Assembly (NCBI RefSeq): GCF_001509485.1 | Contig: NZ_LLZI01000030.1 | Coordinates: forward strand, 1 to 15,340 | Origin: Streptomyces sp. NRRL F-4489 | Lineage (GTDB): Bacteria > Actinomycetota > Actinomycetes > Streptomycetales > Streptomycetaceae | Direction of reading: 5' to 3' | DNA: 15,340 nucleotides | Part shown: one piece after another, positions 1-7,122 of the stretch | Position numbering within the stretch: position 1 is the stretch's first letter | Layout of the letters: each line of letters begins with the position of its first letter | Made by a program: the position numbers and the translations under genes | The notes under the pieces: generated by a model | The model's database searches: none | The model's input: only the letters and a program-made list of their open reading frames with translations | Told to the model about the DNA's origin: nothing

Positions 1-3000
1 ACGTAGGAGAGGAAGAGCTTCTGGAGGGCGGGGAGGGCTTCGATGGGGGAGAGGAGGAGGGGGCCTTCGACCGTGGAGTACAACCGGAGCGTGTGGATCT
101 GGGGGAAGGCCGGGAGGATGGTGCGGAGTAGTTCGCCGAATTCGGGGAGGGGACGGGGCTCCGTATTGATCAGGTCAAAGGTCTTCACCTGGGGGAGTTG
201 AAAGCCCGGGGGAAGGGTGAGGGACGTTTCTCCCTCGGCCAGGCCGAAGGCGAAGGTCTCCAGGTTGTCGAGGCGGGAGAGCGTGTGCCAGTCGTCTCTG
301 GTGAGGTCGTCCGTGATTCGCTGAAGTCGGAGGCTCCGCAATCCCGGCCATGACGTGAGGCGTGTGAGGTCGGGGAGAATGCGCTGACCGATGAGCAGAG
401 TGGTCAACGGTGCGTCCAGTGGGAAGGCGTCCAAGCCCTCCGGCGGACACGGGACATAGAGCATCAGGGTCTCCAGGCGCCGCAGGAGGTTGAGCGCCCG
501 TGGGGTGCGTGCACCGGTGGTGTGCCCAGTGATCCACAGCTGACGGAGGGACAGATCGGCGAGCGGGGCGACGGATGCGACGGCGGGGCAGTCATCGAGC
601 CCCAGCGATTCCAGTGCGGTGAACTCCCGAAGGAACGCCAAATCATCGAGGGTTGAATTGCTGCGCAGCGTGAGATGCGTGACGTGCTCGGGGTCCAAGC
701 CGTCGAGGAGCTGCCGGGCGGTGAACCGGCCGCTGACGGTCACATGAGGGCGTTCGCCGAGGGACTTCAGAAGGCTCAATTCGGCGGGTGAGGAGACGGT
801 GATGTCCGTGTGCGGAGGCAGCTTCCGGATGATCTCTTCCGCGTAGCGGTTGGTATCGAACCGGTGCCAACTGCTCGACAGGCCGTGGCGGGCGCCCGGC
901 GCTAGGTGATCCGTGAAGCGCTTCAGGTACTCCAGCGCCGCGTCCGTGCCGATGGTGGCGGCGGTGTGCACAACCTCTTGGGCCTCGTCGTCCTCCAGGC
1001 CGTCCGGGCCGGGGAGGAGTTCCAGGACCAGAGGGCCGGCTTCGATGAGGAGATCGGACTCCCTGCGGGTACGCGGAGGCAGGATCGTACGCGCCCGGGT
1101 GTTGACCTCATCTCGTACCGCCGGGTCCAGTTCCGTCGCATGCTCCAAGCAGGCCATGGCGAGGAGGTCCGTTCGGAGTTCTCTTCGGGCGAGCAATCCG
1201 CGTAGCAGCTCGGCGCGTTCGCGGGGGCGGGCGTGGGCGATGGACAGGCGGATGACGTCTTCCCATTGGGAGTCTGTGGCGTGTTGCAGCAACAGGCCGA
1301 AGTCACCCTCCTCGACGGCGGCTTTGGCGCCCAGGTAGTCCTGGAAGGTGCGGTGGATGAAGTCAACGGTGCCGGGGATCGGCTCGCGGAGGAGGCCGCT
1401 GCGGTGGAGGAGGTGGTGGAAGACGGCGGGGGCGGGGCCCTGGGAGGCGGCGGCGGGGACGGCGGGGAGGGCGTCGGCCAGGAGGCGTTCGGCGCGGGCG
1501 CGGTCGAGTTCGGTGCGGCCGTTGCGGATGAGCCAGTAGGCGAGGCGTTGGAGGAGTTGGATCTGGGGTTCGTCGGCGAGTTCGATGCCGTACGGGCCGC
1601 GCATGGCGCGTTCGCGGTCGCGGCGGGAGAGCAGCATGCTCAGCGCGGCGTCGTACAGCTCCTTGCGGCCGTGCGGGAGGTAGCCGCGGCGGTCGCGGTG
1701 AAGTGCGCAGATCAGGCCGCACATAAGGGGGTTGGTGGCGAGGCGGCCGAGGTCGGGTTTGGTGCGGACGGAGGCCAGGAGGGACTGTTCGTAGGCGGGG
1801 AGGAGGCGGGGGTCGTCGGGGTCCGGGGTGGCGGCCCGGTGCCAGCGGGTGATGAACGCGGCGACCTCGTCGCGGCTCATGGGGGAGAGGGTCAGCTCGG
1901 CGAAGCCGTCCGGGGCCAGCCAGTTGTCGCGGACGGCTGAGGGGCGGGTGGTGACCAGCCAGCGGTTGTCGGCCGGGAAGGCGTCGAGGAGGTCGCGGAG
2001 CCAGGTGCGGGCGGCCTCGCGTTCGCGGTCGGGGATCTCGTCCAGGCCGTCGATGAGGAGGAGGGCGCGGCCGGAGGCCAGGACGCGTTCGGCCCAGCCG
2101 GCGGGCTGCGCGCCGGCGTGCGGGCAGCCCACGGCGGCGAGGAAGCGGTCCGGGGTGGGCAGGGGCGCGCCGGCGCGGGTGAGGGTGCGCAAGGGGAGGA
2201 CGAAGGGCACGCGGCCGTAGAGGTGGGGGAGGGCGGTGGCGGCCAGCGGGCGGGTGCAGGAGACGGCCAGCCACTGGACGAGGGTGCTCTTGCCGGAGCC
2301 GGCGACGCCGCGGAGGAGGACCCGGGAGCGGGCGGACAGGGCCTGGTCGGCCGGTTCGGCCTTGCGGGCGGCGGGTGGGGCGTGGGGGACGTCGGCGGGT
2401 CTCCCGAAGGCGTCCACCACGCCGCCGAACCCGAAGCCGCTGGACTCCGCGTACGGCCCGGTGTCCGTGGCCTCCAGGCTCATGTAGGCCGCGTCCAGGG
2501 GCCAGCGGTCGGGGGTGTTGTGGAGGTCGATGCCGTAGATGGTGAGGCGGTTGTGCTTGCGGGCGACGTAGTCGAGGTACGTGCGCTCGAAGGCGGTGTC
2601 GGCGGCCAACGGGGACGGGTGGCGGTCCAGGAACTCGTCGATCTTGGTGATGAGGGTGTCCAGGCCGCGGCTCTGCTGGACGAGGGTGCGGGCGACGAAG
2701 GTGGACCGCCGGCTGAAGAAGTGGACGATGTGCAGGCAGGCGGTGGCCAGCAGGGCGTCATGGAAGAGTTCGGCGTCGCGGGAGAGGTCGCGGGTGGCGC
2801 CCGGGGCGGCGGCGCGCAGGCGTTCCGCCAGGGCCGCCGGGCCGAGCCGGACGGCCTGGACGTCGTCCATGGTGAGGGTGCCCAGGGCGGTGAGGGTGGT
2901 GGTCAGGGCGGCGGCGAGGGCCGCTTCCTCGTCCGGGGGGACGGGACTTTCGCCCGGGGCGGCGGAGCGGACGGCGCGGCGGACCAGTTCGTCGGCGAGT

Positions 3001-3185
3001 TTGCGGACGTGAGAGTCGGCGAGGGTGTGCTGCTCGCCCTTGAAGGAGACGAGGGCGGAGACGCGTACGGGCGCGTCCACCAGGCCGGCGCCCGCTTCCT
3101 CCTTGACGAAGAGCTTCTTCACGAGCGGTGCGACGACGGCCGATGCGAGCCGGGCGCCCACGCCGCCCAGTGCTGACGGGTCCAT
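1..3185 (-). CDS. NACHT-domain NTPase with LRR-like C-terminus (bNACHT/NLR-related), 3' end beyond the window
   Basis: A single open frame of 1061 codons runs from ATG at 3185 to the left edge without a stop, so the C-terminus is missing. I checked the frame at several points and saw no frameshift. Residues 1 to about 280 look helical and lack a recognisable enzyme motif, like the NACHT N-terminal helical domains of actinobacterial homologues. The NTPase core has Walker A GVAGSGKST (about 293-301), Walker B LLLIDGLDE (375-383), a sensor-type VTTRPS near 410, and the FIHRTFQDYL motif (609-618) typical of the end of NACHT modules. From about residue 834 onward, leucine-spaced segments such as HVTHLTL and LESLGLDDC suggest LRR-type sensor repeats. 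A GGGGGGAG Shine-Dalgarno lies 10 nt before the ATG. NACHT-family STAND NTPases sense ligands and oligomerise; bacterial members can act in phage defence. A defence role here is inferred, not shown. Confidence 0.9.
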   Translation of the reverse strand, partial: MDPSALGGVGARLASAVVAPLVKKLFVKEEAGAGLVDAPVRVSALVSFKGEQHTLADSHVRKLADELVRRAVRSAAPGESPVPPDEEAALAAALTTTLTALGTLTMDDVQAVRLGPAALAERLRAAAPGATRDLSRDAELFHDALLATACLHIVHFFSRRSTFVARTLVQQSRGLDTLITKIDEFLDRHPSPLAADTAFERTYLDYVARKHNRLTIYGIDLHNTPDRWPLDAAYMSLEATDTGPYAESSGFGFGGVVDAFGRPADVPHAPPAARKAEPADQALSARSRVLLRGVAGSGKSTLVQWLAVSCTRPLAATALPHLYGRVPFVLPLRTLTRAGAPLPTPDRFLAAVGCPHAGAQPAGWAERVLASGRALLLIDGLDEIPDREREAARTWLRDLLDAFPADNRWLVTTRPSAVRDNWLAPDGFAELTLSPMSRDEVAAFITRWHRAATPDPDDPRLLPAYEQSLLASVRTKPDLGRLATNPLMCGLICALHRDRRGYLPHGRKELYDAALSMLLSRRDRERAMRGPYGIELADEPQIQLLQRLAYWLIRNGRTELDRARAERLLADALPAVPAAASQGPAPAVFHHLLHRSGLLREPIPGTVDFIHRTFQDYLGAKAAVEEGDFGLLLQHATDSQWEDVIRLSIAHARPRERAELLRGLLARRELRTDLLAMACLEHATELDPAVRDEVNTRARTILPPRTRRESDLLIEAGPLVLELLPGPDGLEDDEAQEVVHTAATIGTDAALEYLKRFTDHLAPGARHGLSSSWHRFDTNRYAEEIIRKLPPHTDITVSSPAELSLLKSLGERPHVTVSGRFTARQLLDGLDPEHVTHLTLRSNSTLDDLAFLREFTALESLGLDDCPAVASVAPLADLSLRQLWITGHTTGARTPRALNLLRRLETLMLYVPCPPEGLDAFPLDAPLTTLLIGQRILPDLTRLTSWPGLRSLRLQRITDDLTRDDWHTLSRLDNLETFAFGLAEGETSLTLPPGFQLPQVKTFDLINTEPRPLPEFGELLRTILPAFPQIHTLRLYSTVEGPLLLSPIEALPALQKLFLSY

Positions 3186-3296
3186 GTCCGGTCCGCTCCC
3201 CCCTGCGTCTGTGACGGTGTCGGGATCAGGTTAGGGGTGCCGGCAGGCCCCGGTCAGCCGTTTCCCCAATTCGCCGGAGCCCCCGGCCCCGCATTA

Positions 3297-3403
3297 CGTG
3301 ACGCGGGTCACAGCAATTCCCGTAACGCGGGTCACATGACCCCCGCCCGGCTATGTAATGCGGGCCACAGATAACCCTCGGATTCTCGTGACATGGGGCA
3401 CAG
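3297..3403 (+). repeat. Four tandem 17-bp Crp-like boxes
   Basis: The copies are CGTGACGCGGGTCACAG (3297-3313), CGTAACGCGGGTCACAT (3321-3337), TGTAATGCGGGCCACAG (3354-3370) and CGTGACATGGGGCACAG (3387-3403). Their starts are 24, 33 and 33 bp apart. Each has the shape GTR-N6-GNCAC; copies 1 and 4 match exactly the GTG-N6-GNCAC consensus that I recall for Streptomyces Crp. Copy 1 is also a clean palindrome (GTGAC, four bases, GTCAC). The array lies about 110-220 bp upstream of the NACHT start and 250-360 bp upstream of the peptidase start. It is a likely operator array; the identity of the binding protein is inferred from the motif alone. Confidence 0.6.
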
Positions 3404-3438
3404 GAATTCCCCCACTACTAGGTGGAGTAGGGGAATTC
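3404..3438. repeat. 35-bp inverted repeat next to the Crp-like boxes
   Basis: The left arm GAATTCCCCCACT (3404-3416) and right arm AGTAGGGGAATTC (3426-3438) pair over 13 positions with one mismatch, around a 9-nt loop. An alternative inner pairing, CTACT (3415-3419) with AGTAG (3426-3430), is also possible. It begins at the base after the fourth box. There is no T-run on either strand and it sits in a divergent promoter region, so an operator or a leader structure is more likely than a terminator. Confidence 0.5.
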
Positions 3439-3653
3439 GGTGGGTGATCCACCCCAGCTCAGCGCGCACATCGCCGCAGGTCAGGGCGGTGTAAAAGCCA
3501 GTCCCCACCGGTCAAGCAGCGCCACGACATTACGCGCCCCCCTAGTAGAAACGGCCTCTTGGACATATCGCCCCCGCGGGTTACCAAGGAATGGCGATCC
3601 CGGACCGCAGCCGGGAAAACCCCCTGACTTTCCCTTTCGGAGGAAAAGCCCGC

Positions 3654-4334
3654 ATGTCTAAGTTCACCGCCATACGCAATTCCCGTAAGTCCGCCCTGCG
3701 CCGCCGCGCCGCCGTCGTGATCGCCGGTGCCGGTCTCACCGCCGCGCTGGGCGCCGGTGCCGCCTCCGCCGCCGACGGCGGGCTGCTGCACCTGGCCTCC
3801 GGTACGAGCCAGGCCGTCGCCGCCCAGGCCGACGCGCAGGCCAAGGCCGGCCAGGCCGCCAAGGACGCCAAGGCGTCCGGTGTGAAGGCCACCGCCAAGG
3901 CCGCGACGAACGCGAACGGCTGGGTGAAGCCGGTGGACCACTACGTCCTCGGTGAGCCGTTCGGCATCCCCGGCAGCCACTGGGCGCACAAGCACAGCGG
4001 CCAGGACTTCGTCGTGCCGTCCGGCACCGCGGTCCACGCCGTCCACGAGGGCACGGTCATCAAGGCCGGTCCGAACGGCGGCGGCGACGGCCCCGCCTAC
4101 GGCAACGCCATCGTGATCAAGCACGCCAACGGCGTCTACACCCAGTACGCGCACCTGTCGCAGATCCAGGTCAGCGTCGGCCAGCACGTGGCCACCGGCC
4201 AGCAGATCGCGCTGTCCGGCAGCACCGGCAACTCCACCGGCCCGCACCTGCACTTCGAGGTCCGCACCGGCCCCAACTACGGGTCGGGCATCGAGCCGAC
4301 CGGATTCCTGCGGGCTCACGGCGACGCCGTCTGA
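3654..4334 (+). CDS. Secreted M23-family peptidoglycan endopeptidase
   Basis: This 226-aa protein is a predicted zinc metallopeptidase (LytM/lysostaphin family) that cuts peptide cross-links of peptidoglycan outside the membrane. Residues 1-39 form a Sec-type signal peptide: basic n-region (RKSALRRR), hydrophobic core, and ASA before the probable cleavage site. An alanine/lysine-rich linker (about 50-88) follows. The catalytic domain carries HSGQD (H114 and D118 as zinc ligands), YAHLS (H167) and HLHFE (198-202, second zinc motif), so all hallmark residues are present. The ATG at 3654 follows GGAGGA with a 9-nt gap; an in-frame upstream ATG at 3591 lacks such a site. The gene diverges from the NACHT gene and converges on tetR, leaving only 26 bp. 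The tandem Crp-like boxes upstream may regulate it. It is monocistronic by layout. Confidence 0.93.
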   Translation: MSKFTAIRNSRKSALRRRAAVVIAGAGLTAALGAGAASAADGGLLHLASGTSQAVAAQADAQAKAGQAAKDAKASGVKATAKAATNANGWVKPVDHYVLGEPFGIPGSHWAHKHSGQDFVVPSGTAVHAVHEGTVIKAGPNGGGDGPAYGNAIVIKHANGVYTQYAHLSQIQVSVGQHVATGQQIALSGSTGNSTGPHLHFEVRTGPNYGSGIEPTGFLRAHGDAV

Positions 4335-4362
4335 GGCGGCGCGGCCTGAGCTGAATCCGGTC
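4298..4362. terminator. Candidate bidirectional terminator spanning both convergent gene ends
   Basis: GACCGGATTC (4298-4307) and GAATCCGGTC (4353-4362) are a perfect 10-bp inverted repeat. Inside it, GCTCA (4314-4318) pairs with TGAGC (4347-4351), extended by a G-T pair, and ACGGC/GCCGT form another short stem. The structure covers the last codons of the M23 gene and the stop codon of tetR. There is no clear T-tract, which is common for Streptomyces terminators. Its function is inferred from position and pairing. Confidence 0.4.
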
Positions 4363-4945
4363 AGGCTGGCCGGCGGCCCGGCGGGTTTGCCGCCGTGACC
4401 AGCTCCGTGGCGACCCTGAGGATGGCTTCGCGCTTCTCCTCGGGGTCGCCCGCTACGTGCTGCATGGCGAACAGACCCGCGTGCATGGCGAACAGCGCGG
4501 TCAGGCACCGCACCTGGTCCACCATCTCGGCGTCGTCCTCCTTCAGCAGGTCGAAGAGGTCGAACATCCGCTCCTTGAAGCGCGCGCCGATGGTCAGATC
4601 GCGCACCGCGGCCTGGTTTTCCTGCATGAAGCGGAAGAGGTCCTCGCCGGAGCGCAGCGAATCGTGGTAGCGCCGGACGATCTCCTGCTTCGTCTCCAGC
4701 GTCCGCGGCTGCTCCTTCCCCCAGGCGATCAGCTCGTCGATGGGCCGCCCCAGGTCCTCGAAGAGGCTGAGGACGATGTCTTCCTTGGTCTTGAAGTGGT
4801 AGTAGAGCGCGGCCTTGGTGACGCCCAGTTTTTCGGAGATCTCCCGCAAGGAGGTCTTCTCGTAGCCGTGATCGGAGAACAGCTCCAGCGCGACGTCCTG
4901 GATGCGCTGGCGGGTGTTCCCGCGGCGCGGCTGTGCTGTGCCCAT
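4361..4945 (-). CDS. TetR-family transcriptional repressor of the adjacent exporter
   Basis: This 194-aa protein has a typical TetR N-terminal helix-turn-helix (about residues 10-57) including TSLREISEKLGVTKAALYYH and FKTKEDI. The C-terminal part (about 60-190) is an all-helical ligand-binding and dimerisation domain of normal family length. I chose the ATG at 4945 because AGGAG lies 6 nt upstream; the open frame extends back to 5041 but that start has no comparable ribosome site. It is divergent from the DHA2 exporter, and two palindromic operators lie between them. Family knowledge and this layout suggest that it represses both itself and the pump until a drug-like ligand binds. It converges on the M23 gene. 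The inducer cannot be read from the sequence. Confidence 0.93.
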   Translation of the reverse strand: MGTAQPRRGNTRQRIQDVALELFSDHGYEKTSLREISEKLGVTKAALYYHFKTKEDIVLSLFEDLGRPIDELIAWGKEQPRTLETKQEIVRRYHDSLRSGEDLFRFMQENQAAVRDLTIGARFKERMFDLFDLLKEDDAEMVDQVRCLTALFAMHAGLFAMQHVAGDPEEKREAILRVATELVTAANPPGRRPA

Positions 4946-5057
4946 GCTGTTCTCCTGCGTGACGGCGTGATCGGCGCGGGGTGTGGCGGCGCCCGCGTCC
5001 CGGCAATCATCTGCTGCCCTGCTGGTCACGGCCGTACCCACCCCGGCGCCAGAAAAC

Positions 5058-5079
5058 TTACTTGACGCCCGGCTAGTAA
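5058..5079. promoter_or_regulatory. TetR-type operator 1, covering the exporter -35 region
   Basis: This is a 22-bp pseudo-palindrome with half-sites TTACT at the left end and AGTAA at the right end, with central paired CG steps. It is nearly identical, in inverted orientation, to operator 2 (22 of 24 positions over 5056-5079 against 5103-5126). It contains TTGACG, the probable -35 of the exporter promoter, so bound repressor would block polymerase. Confidence 0.65.
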
Positions 5080-5090
5080 CTCTCTACCTT
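5062..5090 (+). promoter_or_regulatory. Probable exporter promoter
   Basis: TTGACG (5062-5067) and TACCTT (5085-5090) are separated by 17 bp, a reasonable housekeeping-sigma promoter. It predicts a start near 5097 and a leader of about 55 nt before the exporter ATG. The -35 lies inside operator 1 and operator 2 covers the early transcribed region. Confidence 0.5.
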
Positions 5091-5094
5091 CTGC

Positions 5095-5124
5095 ACTGTA
5101 CCTAACTAGCCGGGCGGCAAGTAA
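5095..5124 (-). promoter_or_regulatory. Probable tetR promoter
   Basis: Read on the minus strand, TTACTT (5124 to 5119) and TACAGT (5100 to 5095) are 18 bp apart, pointing toward tetR. The -35 hexamer lies inside operator 2. The match is moderate; its position within the operator arrangement is the main support. Confidence 0.35.
5103..5124. promoter_or_regulatory. TetR-type operator 2, covering the tetR -35 region
   Basis: This is a second 22-bp pseudo-palindrome (TAACT at the left, AGTAA at the right) and an inverted near-copy of operator 1, with centres 45 bp apart. The pair places one site on each divergent promoter, as expected for joint autoregulation and exporter control. Confidence 0.65.
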
Positions 5125-5150
5125 GTAAGAACGATGGGGAAGTGATGGGG

Positions 5151-6758
5151 ATGTCGCGCACAGCGGCCCCGACGGGGGAAATAACGGAGCCGGCGCAGGA
5201 GCCGGCACAGAGCACGGGCAGGAAGCCCGCCGGCGTCCGCATGGTGCTCTTCGCGCTGATGATCGCGATGCTGCTCGCGATGCTGGACAACATGATCGTC
5301 GGCACCGCGATGCCCACGATCGTCGGCGAACTGGGCGGGCTGGCGCACCTGTCCTGGGTCGTCACCGCCTACACGCTGGCCACCGCGGCGTCCACGCCGA
5401 TCTGGGGCAAGCTCGGCGACATGTACGGGCGGAAGGGCGTCTTCCTGACGTCCATCGTCATCTTTCTGATCGGTTCGGCGCTGTCCGGCATGGCGCAGGA
5501 CATGGGCCAGCTGATCGGCTTCCGCGCCGTGCAGGGCCTGGGCGCGGGCGGTCTGATGGTGGGCGTCATGGCCATCATCGGCGACCTGATCCCGCCCCGG
5601 GAACGCGGTAAGTACCAGGGCATGATGGCCGGTGTCATGGCCATCGCCATGATCGGCGGCCCGCTGGTCGGCGGCACCATCACCGACCACCTCGGCTGGC
5701 GCTGGAGCTTCTACATCAACCTCCCGCTCGGCGCGATCGCCCTGGTCATGGTCACCGCCGTCCTGCACCTGCCGAAGAAGCGGTCGCAGACCCGGATCGA
5801 CTACGCGGGCGCCGCCCTGCTGACCATCGGCATCACCTCGCTGGTGCTCCTCACCACCTGGGGCGGCACCGAGTACGACTGGCTGTCGAAGCAGATCGTG
5901 GGCCTGGGCGTGCTGGCGGTCGTCGCGCTGATCGCGTTCGTCCTGGTGGAACGGAAGGTCAGCGAGCCGGTCCTGCCGCTGCGGATCTTCCGCAACGCGA
6001 ACTTCTCGCTGGTCACGGTGATCGGCTTCCTGGTCGGCTTCGTGATGTTCGGGTCGATGACCTTCCTGCCGCTGTTCCAGCAGACCGTGCAGGGCGCGTC
6101 GGCGACCAACTCGGGTCTGCTGCTGCTGCCGATGCTGCTGGCGATGATGGCGGTCTCGCTGATCGCGGGCCGGATCACCACGCAGTCCGGCAAGTACAAG
6201 ATCTTCGTGACCGGCGGCGGTTTCCTGATCACCGCGGGCATGGCGCTGCTGTCCCTGATGGACGTCGGTACGACCCGCTTCACCTCGGGCGTCTACATGG
6301 CGGTGCTCGGCGCCGGTATGGGCTTCCTGATGCAGACCACGATGCTGATCGCGCAGAACAGCGTCGAGATGAAGGACATGGGCGTCGGCTCCTCGTCGGC
6401 GACGCTGTTCCGGACCATCGGCGGCTCGTTCGGTGTGGCCATCCTCGGCGCCGTGTTCACCAACGAGGTGACGCGGACGATGACCGAGCGGCTGCCCGGC
6501 GCGGCGGGCAAGATGGCCGGCGCGGCGCAGCAGATGGACCCGAAGAAGCTGCCGTCGCTCCCGCCGGTCGTGAAGGACGCGTACACGCACGCGGTGGCGT
6601 CCGGTGCGCACCAGGTCTTCCTGTGGGGCGCGATCATCAGCGTCGCGGGCTTCGTGGCCGCGTGGTTCCTCAAGGAGGTCCCGCTGCGGGGCGGCCCTGC
6701 CAAGTCGGCTGACGCCGAGGGCGCGACGGAGAAGCCGGTGATGGTTGAGGCCGTCTGA
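5151..6758 (+). CDS. MFS multidrug exporter, DHA2 (EmrB/QacA) family
   Basis: This is a 535-aa proton-coupled drug efflux protein of the cytoplasmic membrane. It has the size and pattern of a 14-helix DHA2 transporter, with hydrophobic helices from about residue 30 to 510. Diagnostic motifs are LDNMIVGTAMPTIV in helix 1 (acidic residue in the membrane), the loop motif GKLGDMYGRKG between helices 2 and 3, and antiporter motif C (AMIGGPLVGG) in helix 5. The N-terminus is a Pro/Ala-rich cytosolic tail. GTG 5142 and ATG 5145 are in frame just upstream; I prefer ATG 5151 because GGGGA (5136-5140) is then about 10 nt away. A divergent TetR gene and double operator suggest induction by a substrate. 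A strong terminator follows. The substrate is unknown. Confidence 0.94.
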   Translation: MSRTAAPTGEITEPAQEPAQSTGRKPAGVRMVLFALMIAMLLAMLDNMIVGTAMPTIVGELGGLAHLSWVVTAYTLATAASTPIWGKLGDMYGRKGVFLTSIVIFLIGSALSGMAQDMGQLIGFRAVQGLGAGGLMVGVMAIIGDLIPPRERGKYQGMMAGVMAIAMIGGPLVGGTITDHLGWRWSFYINLPLGAIALVMVTAVLHLPKKRSQTRIDYAGAALLTIGITSLVLLTTWGGTEYDWLSKQIVGLGVLAVVALIAFVLVERKVSEPVLPLRIFRNANFSLVTVIGFLVGFVMFGSMTFLPLFQQTVQGASATNSGLLLLPMLLAMMAVSLIAGRITTQSGKYKIFVTGGGFLITAGMALLSLMDVGTTRFTSGVYMAVLGAGMGFLMQTTMLIAQNSVEMKDMGVGSSSATLFRTIGGSFGVAILGAVFTNEVTRTMTERLPGAAGKMAGAAQQMDPKKLPSLPPVVKDAYTHAVASGAHQVFLWGAIISVAGFVAAWFLKEVPLRGGPAKSADAEGATEKPVMVEAV

Positions 6759-6776
6759 CGGCTGCGGGCGGTGAAG

Positions 6777-6813
6777 GGCCCCTGGTGTACGTGGGTTACG
6801 TACGCCAGGGGCC
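6777..6813. terminator. Strong hairpin terminator between the exporter and DUF397 genes
   Basis: The 16-nt arm at 6777-6792 (GGCCCCTGGTGTACGT) pairs fully with 6798-6813 (ACGTACGCCAGGGGCC), counting one G-U, around a 5-nt loop GGGTT. A short GTTTCCC follows on the plus strand. It starts 19 bp after the exporter stop and ends 9 bp before the DUF397 stop, so it probably ends transcription from both sides. Confidence 0.85.
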
Positions 6814-6822
6814 GTTTCCCGT

Positions 6823-7122
6823 TCAGGCGCCGGGCAGTTGACCGCCCTTGACGGCCGCGACGAACGCCGACCAGTTGGCCGCCGGGAACACCAGCGCGGG
6901 CCCGTCCGGAACCTTGCTGTCCCGAACGGGGACCACACCGGGGAGGGCGTCGGTGACCTCGATGCAGTGACCGCCGTCGCCGTTGCTGTAGCTGCTCTTC
7001 CGCCAAGCGGCTGTCGCAAGGAAGTCGTCGGAGACCTCAATGCAGTTGGCGCCATCCGGGTTGCTGTAACTGCTCTTGCGCCAAGTGGCAGTGCTCAGGT
7101 CAATCCTGTTGCTGCGCTTCAT
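6823..7122 (-). CDS. DUF397-family protein with a duplicated core motif
   Basis: This 99-aa protein carries the DUF397 signature WRKSSYSN..G..CIEV twice, at residues 14-30 and 40-56. The second copy continues into the usual DUF397 tail (VPVRDSK, then a phenylalanine/tryptophan-rich end, about 64-93). Single-domain members are normally about 60-75 aa with one copy, so this one is extended by an internal 26-residue duplication. The ATG at 7122 lies inside the end of the XRE gene (23-bp overlap), with AAGGGG 8 nt upstream, so the two are probably translationally coupled. DUF397 proteins pair with XRE/DUF5753 regulators in Streptomyces (WhiJ partner, Scr1 systems). A toxin- or effector-like role is inferred from those families. 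Confidence 0.9.
   Translation of the reverse strand: MKRSNRIDLSTATWRKSSYSNPDGANCIEVSDDFLATAAWRKSSYSNGDGGHCIEVTDALPGVVPVRDSKVPDGPALVFPAANWSAFVAAVKGGQLPGA

Larger units (their letters stand above)
3186..3653. promoter_or_regulatory. Divergent control region between the NACHT and M23 peptidase genes
   Basis: This 468-bp gap has no convincing gene. It separates two divergent starts (3185 minus, 3654 plus), so it must supply promoters in both directions. It contains four tandem boxes (3297-3403), an inverted repeat (3404-3438), and a small hairpin in the M23 leader (CCCGG 3599-3603 with CCGGG 3611-3615). A weak promoter-like pair, TTGGAC (3559-3564) and TTACCA (3581-3586) with a 16-bp spacer, could serve the peptidase, but I would not rely on it. 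I looked for the conserved parts of the c-di-AMP (ydaO) riboswitch that precedes many Streptomyces wall-hydrolase genes and did not find them. Confidence 0.55.

Noticed and set aside
1233..3176. Long plus-strand open frames (1233-1940 and 2118-3176) opposite the NACHT gene
   Set aside because: They are Gly/Ala/Glu/Val-rich without domains, and mirror the third-position G/C bias of the minus-strand gene; the minus frame has all NACHT motifs.
3297..3403. CRISPR array or plasmid-type iterons for the 17-bp repeats
   Set aside because: Spacing between copies is only 7 to 16 bp, copies are imperfect, and no cas or replication gene is nearby; operator sites fit better.
3439..3653. c-di-AMP (ydaO-type) riboswitch in the M23 leader
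   Set aside because: Many Streptomyces wall-hydrolase genes have one, and the leader is long, but I could not find the conserved ydaO core segments; only a small CCCGG/CCGGG hairpin is present.
5106..7055. 649-codon minus-strand frame opposite the exporter
   Set aside because: It is His/Arg/Asp-rich, without domain motifs, and crosses both the terminator and the DUF397 gene; the plus-strand exporter explains the region.
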